From Bacteroidaceae bacterium (GTDB taxonomy: Bacteria > Bacteroidota > Bacteroidia > Bacteroidales > Bacteroidaceae), in contig JAFYMP010000090.1 in the NCBI GenBank assembly GCA_017556585.1, positions 1 through 55,347 on the forward strand: a stretch of DNA of 55,347 nucleotides, in the 5' to 3' direction. Made by a program: the position numbers and the translations under genes. The notes beneath the pieces were generated by a model. It was not told the origin of the DNA. It saw only the letters and a program-made list of their open reading frames with translations, and searched no databases. This document shows, one piece after another, positions 6,465-16,185 of the stretch. How positions within the stretch are numbered: position 1 is the stretch's first letter; every line of letters starts with the position of its first letter.

Positions 6465-9371
6465 CTACTTGCTAAGGTATTTGATAAAGGCCTGCATAGT
6501 TTTGTAGCGGTCTTTTTCGTTGGTGATGCTTTCAAACGGGAAGCCTACTACTATGCAGTTATAGTCTTTACCATTGTAACCTATGGCTGCACTGTATCTC
6601 TGCTTTTTGTAGGTCATAATGGCTGTGGCTTTGCCGTTTGGTTCCAATATCTCGGGACGGGGCAGAGCATAAAACTCTCTGTTAGGTTTTCTGTTGATAT
6701 TGATGTTGCTCTTTATTCCGGTAACCACATCTTCTTCTATGTCTGTAACAGCTCCGCGATAGTTCAGATGAAGCTTCTCTTCCAGGAACTTTTCACCCTG
6801 TACTGTGCTGCACATATCGCTGCCTAAATATGAACCGGTAATAAGCAGATTGCCTCCACCGTCCAGATATGAACTTAGCGCATCTTGTATAGCAGGTGAC
6901 AGGGTAGAGTAGTCTTTATCATAAATGGTATCCTGTGCAGTATGTTTTTGCAGACCTAATATGTAATCTACAATCTCATAATCTGCCAGATCTATTTCAC
7001 CATTCTCTACTGCATTACGACTGCATGACACAAATGAATAGCTGGAACTCTCTGCAATTGCTTTTCCATGTATAAACGGATAGTTGAAAGAGTTACCGGC
7101 AAGTACATCGCCATTATACAGGTCGTTGCTGAATCCTATGGCTAAAGAGTCTTCCAAATCCATATTGGCTTTGCTGAATACCAGTTGCTCGCCACAGAAT
7201 ACAGGCGATGCTATGTACGATACACCCGGATCTCTGGCAATATTGAATCCCAGTTCTGTATCGGTCTCTATAGTTTCAGGACCGCTAAGCCTCTGGAAAC
7301 CGTTTACTATCAATATATATCCTTTATTGTTTTCCGATATGAATGCAGATAGTGTTTCAGATGGGAAACTTTCACCTCCGTCATTCAGAGCGGTTACCTT
7401 GAAACGGTAGATATGTCCTCTTTTGGGCGAAAAGACATAGCTGTTGCTGTTTATGCAGATACCGTTGTCAAAGCCTTCGTCATCCATAGCTGTATATACC
7501 ACATAACCTGTTGGTATGGCTGTTGGTTCCAATGGGTCGGTTGTGGGCTGCCAGGATAGGGTTATGCTGTTGTTCTTACGGTCCTCTTGAATCTTAAAGC
7601 TGTTTACAGGCAATGGTTGTATAACCGCAGGGTGTGAATGCATAAAGTTTACCCATTTGGTTATGGATTTGTAGATGGAACGCGATGCTATGAAACGGAA
7701 ATTTGGGTTAAGTGCAAATTTCAAATCGTAGAAATTCTGATGTGAAAGCAGTTCCAGTATCATAGATGGAACGGCAGGTTCTCTGCTTTCGCAGTAGTCT
7801 TTGTCCCATATTCCACGTTCTACCCAGTCTCTTCCCGTTAAAGCGGTAATGTCGTTCTTTAAATCGTAAAGAATCATATCGGCAAAATCGCGAGAGACAT
7901 CGCGTGTATGTCCGTTACCCAATACCCCATCGTTATGACGGGTGGTATGTATTCCCAATGAACCGGTAAGTGTGTCGCCATAGAAATATCCGGCATCGGT
8001 ATGTAGTGCAAATGCTAACTCTATAGGAACGCCCAGACCTTTTTCTGCTGTATTGAAGATAGAACTGCCTGACAGCCAATTGGTCATATAAGGACGTGTC
8101 CAGATATCTTCGCGATATTCATCGGCACCACTGTATTTGCTGAATACGGAATCGGGTGCGCCTGCAAATTCAGCATAATATTTAGCTCCTTCTAAATATC
8201 GGGCTATTCCGGATGGCTGATTCTCTCTGATTGCTGTACTGAAACCACCGCCAAAACGCACTGCATCGGCACAAACCATACCGCTGGTGCTGTTGCTGTT
8301 GTCAAGAGTGACCATAGCCTGTGCGCTCTGTCCCTTCTTAAAGTGGAATGTTCCCAAATATACCCATGTGCCGCCACCTATCTGCTGATTAACACTGAAT
8401 TCGGTTGTACCGCCGGAATGGAAGACCATATATTTGGCATCGGTTACACTGTTTGGGTAAGATTGATATGTTACATAGACGGCATAATCGCCATCGGATG
8501 GGATATTTGGAATCCACATGGCTACAGCATTGTCGGTAGCTTTGCCGCTATTGGTGTTTATGGTGTGTACGGTAGATTTATTGCCCGATAGACAGATTTT
8601 AGTGGAATCGGGGTTATAGCCAAATCCCATTCTCTTCTGCCAGTTTCTCTTTTTGGGCGATGTAAGTTTAAAACTCAGTTTGTCATCGCTGTTATCTACT
8701 ATAACACATTCGGTCTGCCAATCTCTTTCGCGGGAAGAATATACTATGGCACCGGCATTTTCAAGCATCGGTATCAAGTAGGGATATACAAACGACTGCG
8801 AAAGCAGGTCTTCGCGCGTAGTATATAAAGGTGGACGCTGCCACTCCCATCGTCTCTCTTTGCTGCTGTCAAAATGATAACCATGGCTGGGGGTGATAGA
8901 GAGATGTATATTATCCAGACCTTTGTCTATACTGAACGATTTGGATATGTTTCTAACCCAGGCAGCTCCGTTATATGCAGTGCTGTTCCAAAGCTGTTTA
9001 ACGTCCTTTGTCTCTCTGGCAAAATTTGGAACCAAATCTTCTATGCGTCTGTCGTTGCTGTATATGTTTATGGTGTATTTGCGAACATCTTTTGGCAAGT
9101 CGTTACGTAGATTGTAATAGATGGAATCAATAGTTTTCGGACGAAACAGTTGATACGCAAAGTTTTGGTTCAGATAGATCTCAATCTTTTTATTGTCATG
9201 GCTTATCACACTGCGACTTACACGGACATTTTTCAAATCCATACTATTGCAGTGATATTGTGCAAAATGCTGAGCTATTGAGTTACGAATAGCCCCATAA
9301 GAGCTTTGTGCAGATACGGGGCTAATGGTCAATAGGGTCAGCAACATCAAGGTTGTCAGACGTCTATTCAT
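6465..9371 (-). CDS. Large secreted amidase/golvesin-domain protein (often annotated xanthan lyase-like)
   Basis: 968 residues with an N-terminal signal peptide (LTTLMLLTLLTISPVSAQ). A central beta-rich segment (about residues 250-370, GDYAVYVTYQS...ADAVRFGGG) resembles a golvesin C-terminal/CBM module. It is followed by a region with HTDAGY, GIHTTRH and LELLSHQNF that looks like an N-acetylmuramoyl-alanine amidase-like Zn fold. A fibronectin III-like module comes next (ITLSWQPTTDP...GYVVYTA), then a C-terminal flavodoxin/GATase-like region (GGNLLITGSYLG). The catalytic role is uncertain: cell-wall or polysaccharide related. Homologues are common in Bacteroidales. It forms an operon with the small upstream gene (27-bp gap from that gene's stop to this ATG counting the spacer) and converges with the PL11 gene, leaving only 3 bp between stops. 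Confidence 0.75.
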   Translation of the reverse strand: MNRRLTTLMLLTLLTISPVSAQSSYGAIRNSIAQHFAQYHCNSMDLKNVRVSRSVISHDNKKIEIYLNQNFAYQLFRPKTIDSIYYNLRNDLPKDVRKYTINIYSNDRRIEDLVPNFARETKDVKQLWNSTAYNGAAWVRNISKSFSIDKGLDNIHLSITPSHGYHFDSSKERRWEWQRPPLYTTREDLLSQSFVYPYLIPMLENAGAIVYSSRERDWQTECVIVDNSDDKLSFKLTSPKKRNWQKRMGFGYNPDSTKICLSGNKSTVHTINTNSGKATDNAVAMWIPNIPSDGDYAVYVTYQSYPNSVTDAKYMVFHSGGTTEFSVNQQIGGGTWVYLGTFHFKKGQSAQAMVTLDNSNSTSGMVCADAVRFGGGFSTAIRENQPSGIARYLEGAKYYAEFAGAPDSVFSKYSGADEYREDIWTRPYMTNWLSGSSIFNTAEKGLGVPIELAFALHTDAGYFYGDTLTGSLGIHTTRHNDGVLGNGHTRDVSRDFADMILYDLKNDITALTGRDWVERGIWDKDYCESREPAVPSMILELLSHQNFYDLKFALNPNFRFIASRSIYKSITKWVNFMHSHPAVIQPLPVNSFKIQEDRKNNSITLSWQPTTDPLEPTAIPTGYVVYTAMDDEGFDNGICINSNSYVFSPKRGHIYRFKVTALNDGGESFPSETLSAFISENNKGYILIVNGFQRLSGPETIETDTELGFNIARDPGVSYIASPVFCGEQLVFSKANMDLEDSLAIGFSNDLYNGDVLAGNSFNYPFIHGKAIAESSSYSFVSCSRNAVENGEIDLADYEIVDYILGLQKHTAQDTIYDKDYSTLSPAIQDALSSYLDGGGNLLITGSYLGSDMCSTVQGEKFLEEKLHLNYRGAVTDIEEDVVTGIKSNININRKPNREFYALPRPEILEPNGKATAIMTYKKQRYSAAIGYNGKDYNCIVVGFPFESITNEKDRYKTMQAFIKYLSK

Positions 9372-9382
9372 ATTTTAGAGAA

Positions 9383-9655
9383 TTACTTTTTCAGATTGTT
9401 GAATCTATCTATTACTGCATTTATACGATTGTCGAAATCGGCATAAAAAGCTCTGTAATATTTCTTTGCATTTCCCGGTTCTGTGTGGCTTATGCGAGCT
9501 ATAAACTCTTCATCTATATCCAAAAGTTCCAACATTAAATCGCTTACCTCTTTTTCATCAACACCCGGAACGTAGTTTGCATAGATTATACACTCTGACA
9601 AAATATCACCAATGATGTCACTGATAACTTTCTTTAAATTTCTTCTACTTGCCAT
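9383..9655 (-). CDS. Small conserved hypothetical helical protein
   Basis: A 90-residue acidic protein starting MASRRNLKKVISDIIGDI. It is predicted mostly helical, with no signal peptide and no recognised domain. A longer frame begins at a TTG codon (9664), but the ATG at 9655 is better: it follows a TACCTTTG promoter box (minus strand, 9686-9693) by about 30 bp. It lies 11 bp upstream of the large amidase/golvesin gene and is probably cotranscribed. It looks like a genuine cytoplasmic protein of Bacteroidales, function unknown. Confidence 0.7.
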   Translation of the reverse strand: MASRRNLKKVISDIIGDILSECIIYANYVPGVDEKEVSDLMLELLDIDEEFIARISHTEPGNAKKYYRAFYADFDNRINAVIDRFNNLKK

Positions 9656-9685
9656 AATATTCAAAGTTTTAATTTAGCTATGAGT

Positions 9686-9713
9686 CAAAGGTAGTTGAAT
9701 TTTTATATCTTTG
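9686..9713. promoter_or_regulatory. Divergent promoter pair between the small protein gene and GH9
   Basis: Minus-strand TACCTTTG (9686-9693) faces the small hypothetical gene, and plus-strand TATCTTTG (9706-9713) faces GH9. Both fit TAnnTTTG and lie within 28 bp of each other, so the two transcripts start nearly back to back. Confidence 0.6.
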
Positions 9714-9743
9714 CAAAGAACTAACCAATTATTAATTGAAGAA

Positions 9744-12263
9744 ATGAAAAAAATCTTATTGTTTGCCGTTGTATGGCTTTTTTCTTTTGGTGTGAATGCA
9801 CAAGGATTTAAGTTGAATAACAAAGGTTATTTCCAAAACGAAGGAGTGAGTGTTATGGTTTTTGACGATGTCTATCCCGAAGGACATCAGAGTGGTGTTT
9901 GTTTAATAATGAACGGAAATCGTATAGCCACAAACGGTGACTTGCGTTTAGAGGCTACTCCGGGACAGTGGCAACCGCTACCAAAACAGTTAAAGAGAAC
10001 AGTTGCAGGAAATTCCATTACTACATCGTTAGTTTATCCCGATTCAAGTAAGCACGAAACCGGCTTTAACCCAATTATCTATCCCGATTTGCATCTCAGC
10101 TATTCGGTAAAAGTAGAGGCCGATGGTGACGATATTATTGTAACTCTGGATTTAGATCAGCCTGTTCCTGAAGAATTTTTAGGTAAAGTGGGCTTTAATT
10201 TTGAGTTCTTCCCCGGTTCGCTGTTTGGCAAACCCTGGATAATGGACCAAAAGAGCGGTATATATCCACAGCAACCAAATGCACCATTGGAATTTGCAAA
10301 GAGCAATATGGAGCATATAGGCGATTTTCATCGTGCAGGACGTTCCAGAGTAGATTTGGAACATCTGTTGGGTAAGGATGGAGAATACAATCCTATTATA
10401 GCAGACGATATTATTGCAGCTCCGTACGCAGTTGGTAATAAATTTACATCGCGTCCTGACGATGCATTAAACAGAGTGACTATTGAAACTATAACAGATA
10501 CACCTCTAAAATTATATGATGGCAGAATGAATCACAACAATGGTTGGTTTGTGTTGCGTAGCGAGGTGCCGGCAGGAAAAACAAAAGGTGCTGTTAAGTG
10601 GCGTATATCTCCAACTATATCGCCGGATTGGATCTACAAACCGGTAGTACAGACATCGCAGGTGGGTTATCTGCCTTTACAGCCAAAGACTGCACTTGTG
10701 GAACTCGATTCACGAGATACTCCGTTATCAGAAGCAAAACTTGTTAAGATGACTGCCAACGGGGATAGTCTGGTAAGAGTAATCAAACCAGAACCATGGG
10801 GCGATTTCCTGCGCTACAAGTATCTTGAGATTGATTTTTCTGATGTTAAGGCAGAGGGTATGTATCAGGTAATATATGGAGATAGCAAATCTCCAATCTT
10901 TGGCATATCAAGCGATATCTATTCTCGTGGTGTATGGCAACCTGTTTTGGAATACTTCTTACCTGTGCAGATGTGTCACATGAGAGTTACAGAAAAATAT
11001 CGCGTTTGGCACGATGCTTGTCACATGGACGATGCAGCTATGGCTCCGGCTTATAACCATATAGATGGATACGACCAGAAACCGGGTCTTTCAAAATATG
11101 AAGCCGGAGAAATAGTCGAGGGTGTAAACATAGGCGGCTGGCACGATGCCGGTGACTTTGACCTGCGTATTGAATCGCAATCGGGAGAATGTTATATTCT
11201 TGCTTTGGCATACGAAGCATTCAAACCGGAACTTGATGTTACATCTATAGATCAGCATACAAGAGTGTGTGAAATTCATCAGCCGGACGGAAAGAATGAC
11301 CTTTTGCAGCAGGTGGAAAATGGTGCGTTGAGTATTGTAAACAGCTATATTGCTCTTGGCAGACTTTACAGAGGTATTATCTGTAGAGATTTAAGACAAT
11401 ATGTGCATTTAGGCGATGCCGCTTCTATGACCGATGGTATTATAGGCAATGACGATGATCGTTGGATATTTACAGAAAATAATCCCGGACGTGAAATGTC
11501 AACTGCTACCAATTTAGCAGCTACTGCACGTGTACTGCGTGGCTTTAACGATACATTGAGTGTTCACTGTCTGAATATAGCAGAGACAATCTTTGCAAGC
11601 GCTAATGAAAGAACAGATAAGACACAGGCTGCTGCGGAACTGTATTTGGCTACTGGAAAAGATGTATATATGAATTATCTGCTTGATAATCAAGAAAACA
11701 TAATGAAGAGAATATCTGGTAATGCCTGGTATTTGGCCAGAATTGAGAAGAAATTCTCTGAAATGAAGAAAAACAAGAAAGCAAAGGCTTGGAGTAAAGC
11801 ATTTATGGAAGCAGTACCATCTATAAATGAAGGTTTGGCTAAACAGATTGCAGAAACTCCATACGGAGTGCCATATTCACCTGCAGTATGGGGCGAAGGT
11901 TGGGATATTCAGAGTTTTGGCTATCGTCATTACTTCCTGGCATCGGCTTATCCTGAAATATTCAGCCCGGAACCTGTTGCCAATGCGCTGAACTTTGTTC
12001 TTGGAGCACATCCGGGGCTGAATCAGGCATCGTATGCATCGGGTGTAGGTGCTACATCGGCAACTGTGGGCTACGGATTGAACCGTGCAGACTGGAGCTA
12101 TATACCGGGTGGTGTAATATCGGGAACAGGCTTAATACGTCCTGATTTCCCAGAACTGCTTACATTCCCGTTCTTGTGGCAGCAGACTGAATATGTATTA
12201 GGTGGTGGCTCATCGCACTATATGTTTATAGTATTGGCAACCAATCAACTTTACAACAAGTAA
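9744..12263 (+). CDS. Glycoside hydrolase family 9 endoglucanase-like enzyme
   Basis: About 839 residues. The ATG at 9744 gives a clean signal peptide (MKKILLFAVVWLFSFGVNAQ) and follows the -7 box; the upstream ATG-like frame start at 9711 lies inside the promoter. An N-terminal Ig-like CelD_N module is expected around residues 300-400 (VVQTSQVGYLP is its usual opening). The catalytic (alpha/alpha)6 barrel follows, with GGWHDAGDFDLR near residue 465, which carries the GH9 DAGD aspartates. GH9 enzymes are inverting beta-1,4-glucanases acting on cellulose, xyloglucan or mixed-linkage glucan. The C-terminal Asn/Asp-Glu acid motif is not obvious to the eye (around DFPELLTFPFLW), so the substrate is left open. 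Confidence 0.88.
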   Translation: MKKILLFAVVWLFSFGVNAQGFKLNNKGYFQNEGVSVMVFDDVYPEGHQSGVCLIMNGNRIATNGDLRLEATPGQWQPLPKQLKRTVAGNSITTSLVYPDSSKHETGFNPIIYPDLHLSYSVKVEADGDDIIVTLDLDQPVPEEFLGKVGFNFEFFPGSLFGKPWIMDQKSGIYPQQPNAPLEFAKSNMEHIGDFHRAGRSRVDLEHLLGKDGEYNPIIADDIIAAPYAVGNKFTSRPDDALNRVTIETITDTPLKLYDGRMNHNNGWFVLRSEVPAGKTKGAVKWRISPTISPDWIYKPVVQTSQVGYLPLQPKTALVELDSRDTPLSEAKLVKMTANGDSLVRVIKPEPWGDFLRYKYLEIDFSDVKAEGMYQVIYGDSKSPIFGISSDIYSRGVWQPVLEYFLPVQMCHMRVTEKYRVWHDACHMDDAAMAPAYNHIDGYDQKPGLSKYEAGEIVEGVNIGGWHDAGDFDLRIESQSGECYILALAYEAFKPELDVTSIDQHTRVCEIHQPDGKNDLLQQVENGALSIVNSYIALGRLYRGIICRDLRQYVHLGDAASMTDGIIGNDDDRWIFTENNPGREMSTATNLAATARVLRGFNDTLSVHCLNIAETIFASANERTDKTQAAAELYLATGKDVYMNYLLDNQENIMKRISGNAWYLARIEKKFSEMKKNKKAKAWSKAFMEAVPSINEGLAKQIAETPYGVPYSPAVWGEGWDIQSFGYRHYFLASAYPEIFSPEPVANALNFVLGAHPGLNQASYASGVGATSATVGYGLNRADWSYIPGGVISGTGLIRPDFPELLTFPFLWQQTEYVLGGGSSHYMFIVLATNQLYNK

Positions 12264-12385
12264 CTTGAATATTAATCAATGTTGAAAAAATATTAAATAA
12301 CAGAGGTTGTCTTTTTAACTTATGCTTATTTTTATTATAGTAGGTATAGAGGTAGATAATTGTAAAACTTAAATAATAGTACATT

Positions 12386-13216
12386 ATGAAGAAAATTATG
12401 ATGGCTGTGGCAATGCTTGCAATGGTAAGTTTGTCAGTAAGTGCTAAAAAAGAAAAGAAAGCAGAACCTGAAATCCTTTACGGAATCAAGTCTGGTATTA
12501 TCACAATGGCTCCTCAGGATATGAGCAGCTTTGGTGGCGGTATGGGCTTTGGCGGCGCTATGGGTGGCGCAATGGGTGGTCGTCAGGGAGGATTCGATTT
12601 CTCTTCAATGAGTCAGAAAATCTATTTTGACGATTATGGCCGTAAAACTGCTACTGTATCTGGTAATGCAGAAAGAAGTACACGTTCAATAGTTGTTGGC
12701 GAAGAGACTTTGATGATTAACGATGCTGAGAACACAGCTACAAAAATGCCTTCATTCGGTGGCCGTGGTGGTGCTATGATGGGCGGCATGGGCATGGGGA
12801 TGGGCATGTCTTCAAACAAACCTATCGACTGGTTGAACTTAGATGCCAAGACCATCAAAAAGAATAAGATTAAAGAACTTGGAGAAGAAGAGATAGCAGG
12901 TGTAATGTGCAAAAAGTATTCATATCGCGTAAATATGATGGGTACTTTTGTAGAACAGCTTGTTTGGATTTACCAGGGTATTACTATGAAATCTGAATCT
13001 GAAACAGATTTTGGTACAATGGGACAGACTGTTGCTACTCTTGAAGAGAATGTAGAGATTCCTGCATCAATGTTTGAAGTTCCAGAAGGTTGCGAAATCA
13101 GCGAACCACAGATGGGCGGCTTCGGCGGCGGCATGGGCGGCTTTGGTGGCGGTATGGGCGACTTTGGCGGCATGGGCGGCTTCGGCGGCGGCATGGGTGG
13201 CTTTGGTGGCTTCTAA
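12386..13216 (+). CDS. Secreted protein with Gly/Met-rich repeats, DUF4412-like
   Basis: 276 residues with a signal peptide (MKKIMMAVAMLAMVSLSVSA). Three low-complexity segments rich in Gly, Met and Phe (about residues 50-72, 123-143 and 236-276, built on GGFGGGM) interrupt a beta-rich domain. That domain contains a single Cys (GVMCKKYSYRV) and VWIYQGITMKSE, which recalls DUF4412/LolA-like periplasmic folds. The function is unknown. The C-terminal repeats are encoded by near-identical GGC/GGT-ATG units and could change length by slippage. The gene sits between the GH9 and GH43 genes and ends at a strong terminator, so it may be an independent transcript. Confidence 0.7.
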   Translation: MKKIMMAVAMLAMVSLSVSAKKEKKAEPEILYGIKSGIITMAPQDMSSFGGGMGFGGAMGGAMGGRQGGFDFSSMSQKIYFDDYGRKTATVSGNAERSTRSIVVGEETLMINDAENTATKMPSFGGRGGAMMGGMGMGMGMSSNKPIDWLNLDAKTIKKNKIKELGEEEIAGVMCKKYSYRVNMMGTFVEQLVWIYQGITMKSESETDFGTMGQTVATLEENVEIPASMFEVPEGCEISEPQMGGFGGGMGGFGGGMGDFGGMGGFGGGMGGFGGF

Positions 13217-13239
13217 TTCAAAACCCGAAAGATATAATG

Positions 13240-13274
13240 AGTCCTTGTTGAAATGCTCAACAAGGACTTTTTTT
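13240..13274 (+). terminator. Strong intrinsic terminator after the Gly/Met-rich gene
   Basis: AGTCCTTGTTGA (13240-13251) pairs perfectly with TCAACAAGGACT (13257-13268) around a 5-base loop, followed by a run of T residues. Confidence 0.9.
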
Positions 13275-13316
13275 GTATAAATACCATTTTATACATCTGT
13301 TATCTAAAAATATTTC

Positions 13317-13324
13317 TATTTTTG
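13317..13324 (+). promoter_or_regulatory. -7 promoter box of GH43 gene
   Basis: TATTTTTG, matching TAnnTTTG, 46 bp upstream of the GH43 ATG and directly downstream of the preceding terminator. Confidence 0.55.
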
Positions 13325-13369
13325 CAAAAGAACTACTTATAGGTGCATTATTAACTAAATAACCAAAAT

Positions 13370-16072
13370 ATGAAAAGAAAAATTGCAAACTTATTAGCAT
13401 TGCTGGTAACATCGGTAGCAATAGCACAGAATCCAATTGTGCAGACTTGCTATACCACAGATCCGGCTCCTCTTGTTCATGATGGAAGAATGTATGTATA
13501 TACCGGCCACGACGAAGCCGGTGCTGATTTCTTCTGGATGCAGGAGTGGCGTGTTTATTCAACAGACGACATGGTTAACTGGGTGGATCATGGATCACCT
13601 CTTGCTTTGGAATCGTTCTCATGGGCAGATGATCGCGCGTGGGCAGGTCAGGCTATAGAACGTAATGGCAAGTTCTATTGGTATATCTGTGCACATTCAA
13701 AGATTTCAGGTGGAATGGCTATAGGTGTAGCTGTTAGTGATACTCCTGTAGGTCCTTTCCGCGATGCAATTGGCAAACCTCTATTTGAAAATGGTTCATG
13801 GGACCATATAGATCCAAGTGTATTTATTGATGATGACGGACAGGCTTGGGTGTGTTGGGGTAATCCTCAGCTTTATTATCTGAAGTTAAACGAAGATATG
13901 ATCTCATACGAAGGAGATGTTATTCTTGCCGACATGACAGAAGAAGCTTTTGGTTCTCCAAAGAACAGAGAACGTGGAAAACAGTATAAAGACAGTTATA
14001 CTGAGGGACCTTGGCTTACCAAACGTGGTGATACATATCAGTTGATTTATGCAGCAGGCGGAATACCTGAACATATTTCGTACAGCACAGCAACAAATCC
14101 ATTAGGACCTTGGACTTACGCAGGTCAGATTATGCCTCAGGCAAATACAGGTTCATTTACAAACCATGCAGGTGTAGCAGACTACAAAGGTCATAGCTAT
14201 TTCTTCTATCATACAGGAAAATTGCCGGGTGGCGGTGGCTACGGACGTAGTGTGGCTGTAGAAGAATTTAAGTATAACGAAGATGGTTCATTCCCAACAA
14301 TTATGCCTACCGAAGAGGGTGTAGAACCTGTAGGTACATTCAATCCTTATCGTAAGGTAGAGGCTGAAACTATGGCATATTCTCGTGGCTTATCAACAGA
14401 ACAGAATAGTAAGATAGGTGTATATGTAACCGATATTCACAATGGCGATTATATTAAATTGCGTAATGTAGATTTTGGTCGTATGTTCCCGCGTACATTT
14501 ACAGCACGTGTGTCAAGTGGATTGCGTGGCGGTACTATTGAAGTTCGTCTTGATAGCATAAAGGGTCAGGTAATGGCTACTGTGAATGTTCCTGCAACAG
14601 GTGGTTGGGAAGAGTGGCAGACTATAGTTGTAGATGTTAAGGCTAAAGTTGCCGGTATTCACGACCTGTATTTCTGCTTTACAGGACGTAAAGGACCAAA
14701 GTTGATGTATTTTGACTGGTGGGAAATGCGTGGTGTAGAGCAGTGCAATATGCCATTTACTCAGACCAAATTTACTGCCGACCCATCTCCATTGGTAGTT
14801 GGTGATACACTCTTCCTGTATGTTTCTCACGATTCTTCTCCGGAAGATATTGCCGATGAAAATGAGCGTAGTTCAGCCGGTTTCTTTATGTACGATTGGT
14901 TGCTATATTCTACAACCGATATGGTTAACTGGACAGAACATGGTGCTGTAGCTTCATTGAAAGACTTTGAATGGCGTAGTCGTGATAATGGTGCGTGGGC
15001 TATTCAGACAGTAGAACGCAATGGAAAGTTCTATCTGTATGCTCCTCTTCACGGTCACGGTATAGGTGTATTGGTGGCCGATTCTCCATACGGTCCGTTT
15101 AAAGATCCACTTGGTGAACCATTGGTATGGCAACGCGAACATTGGGAAGATATAGATCCTACAGTCTTTATAGATGACGATGGACAGGCATATATGTACT
15201 GGGGTAATCCTAATACCTATTATGTAAAATTGGGTGAAGATATGATTTCCACAGTAGGCGATATTGTTAAGCTTCCACGTATTCCTGATTATCAGGAGGG
15301 TCCTTGGTGCTACAAACGTGGCGATTTCTACTATATGGCATTTGCTTCAACATGTTGTCCTGAAGGTATTGGCTATGCAATGAGTAAGTCTCCTACAGGT
15401 CCATGGGAACATAAAGGTCATATAATGGATCATACTCCTAGAAACAGAGGTAACCACCCGGGTATTGCCGACTATAAGGGACATACATATCTGTTTGGAC
15501 AGAACTACGACATAAAGAACATAGACATATTGCGTCATTACGAACGTCGTTCTGTATCATTCACAGAGATGAAGTACAATGCCGATGGTACTATTCAGGA
15601 ACTGCCATTATGGTTGGATCAGGAACAGAATGTCCAGCTTGAACTGTTCAACCCATACCGTCGTGTAGAGGCTGAAACAATGAACTGGGGTTATGGTCTT
15701 AAATCTGCAAAGATTGGTTTCGATAATACCGGTATTGTAGAAAAGATGCCATATTCAGAAGGCAAACGTGAAATGTATATCTATCATCTGGATAAAGATG
15801 AATATATCCGTCTGCGTGGTGTTGATTTTGGTGCAGGTGCTAAAAACTACACTATATCTGCAGCAGGTACAGGTAGCGCAAAACTGACTATCCGTTTGGA
15901 TTCTCCTGATGGCGAAGTTGTAGGAACTGTGAATATCAAATCTACAGGAAAGGTAGAAAAGTATCGTCAGTTCTCAACAAAGATAAACGGTGCATCGGGT
16001 GTTCACGACCTATATATCTGTATAGATGAAGCAGAAGGCGATGTTCGTTTGGACTGGTGGCGCTTTAAATAA
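13370..16072 (+). CDS. Tandem GH43-CBM6-GH43-CBM6 glycosidase
   Basis: 900 residues with signal peptide (residues 1-20). Two complete copies of a GH43 five-bladed propeller are each followed by a CBM6-like module. The first copy has base Asp31 (TTDPAPLV), pKa-modulating Asp148 (IDPSVFIDDDG) and acid Glu212 (YTEGPWL); the second has Asp471, Asp596 and Glu643 in the same motifs. All three catalytic residues are kept in both. The CBM6 segments start with (R)KVEAETM and RVEAETMNW. Family members are arabinofuranosidases, xylosidases or related enzymes on hemicellulose; which one cannot be read from sequence alone. The enzyme probably acts in the periplasm or at the surface. It has its own promoter and terminator. 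Confidence 0.9.
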   Translation: MKRKIANLLALLVTSVAIAQNPIVQTCYTTDPAPLVHDGRMYVYTGHDEAGADFFWMQEWRVYSTDDMVNWVDHGSPLALESFSWADDRAWAGQAIERNGKFYWYICAHSKISGGMAIGVAVSDTPVGPFRDAIGKPLFENGSWDHIDPSVFIDDDGQAWVCWGNPQLYYLKLNEDMISYEGDVILADMTEEAFGSPKNRERGKQYKDSYTEGPWLTKRGDTYQLIYAAGGIPEHISYSTATNPLGPWTYAGQIMPQANTGSFTNHAGVADYKGHSYFFYHTGKLPGGGGYGRSVAVEEFKYNEDGSFPTIMPTEEGVEPVGTFNPYRKVEAETMAYSRGLSTEQNSKIGVYVTDIHNGDYIKLRNVDFGRMFPRTFTARVSSGLRGGTIEVRLDSIKGQVMATVNVPATGGWEEWQTIVVDVKAKVAGIHDLYFCFTGRKGPKLMYFDWWEMRGVEQCNMPFTQTKFTADPSPLVVGDTLFLYVSHDSSPEDIADENERSSAGFFMYDWLLYSTTDMVNWTEHGAVASLKDFEWRSRDNGAWAIQTVERNGKFYLYAPLHGHGIGVLVADSPYGPFKDPLGEPLVWQREHWEDIDPTVFIDDDGQAYMYWGNPNTYYVKLGEDMISTVGDIVKLPRIPDYQEGPWCYKRGDFYYMAFASTCCPEGIGYAMSKSPTGPWEHKGHIMDHTPRNRGNHPGIADYKGHTYLFGQNYDIKNIDILRHYERRSVSFTEMKYNADGTIQELPLWLDQEQNVQLELFNPYRRVEAETMNWGYGLKSAKIGFDNTGIVEKMPYSEGKREMYIYHLDKDEYIRLRGVDFGAGAKNYTISAAGTGSAKLTIRLDSPDGEVVGTVNIKSTGKVEKYRQFSTKINGASGVHDLYICIDEAEGDVRLDWWRFK

Positions 16073-16097
16073 TTCAAAAAAAATAGACAAAACTATA

Positions 16098-16134
16098 AAG
16101 GTCTTCACTCTTTAATGCAGTGAAGACCTTTTTT
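16098..16134 (+). terminator. Strong intrinsic terminator after GH43 gene
   Basis: AAGGTCTTCACT (16098-16109) pairs perfectly with AGTGAAGACCTT (16119-16130) around a 9-base loop and runs into a T tract. Confidence 0.9.
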
Positions 16135-16151
16135 GTATTACTAAAATAGCA

Positions 16152-16159
16152 TATCTTTG
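16152..16159 (+). promoter_or_regulatory. -7 promoter box of GH98 gene
   Basis: TATCTTTG, a consensus Bacteroidetes -7 box, 27 bp upstream of the GH98 ATG and just after the GH43 terminator. Confidence 0.6.
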
Positions 16160-16185
16160 CTGATGTATAAAAAAAACCAACCATT

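Noticed and set aside
13074-13280. Ala/Trp-rich frame overlapping the Gly/Met repeats
   Set aside because: It is the +1 frame of the GGFGGGM repeat; the repeat-encoded pattern explains it.
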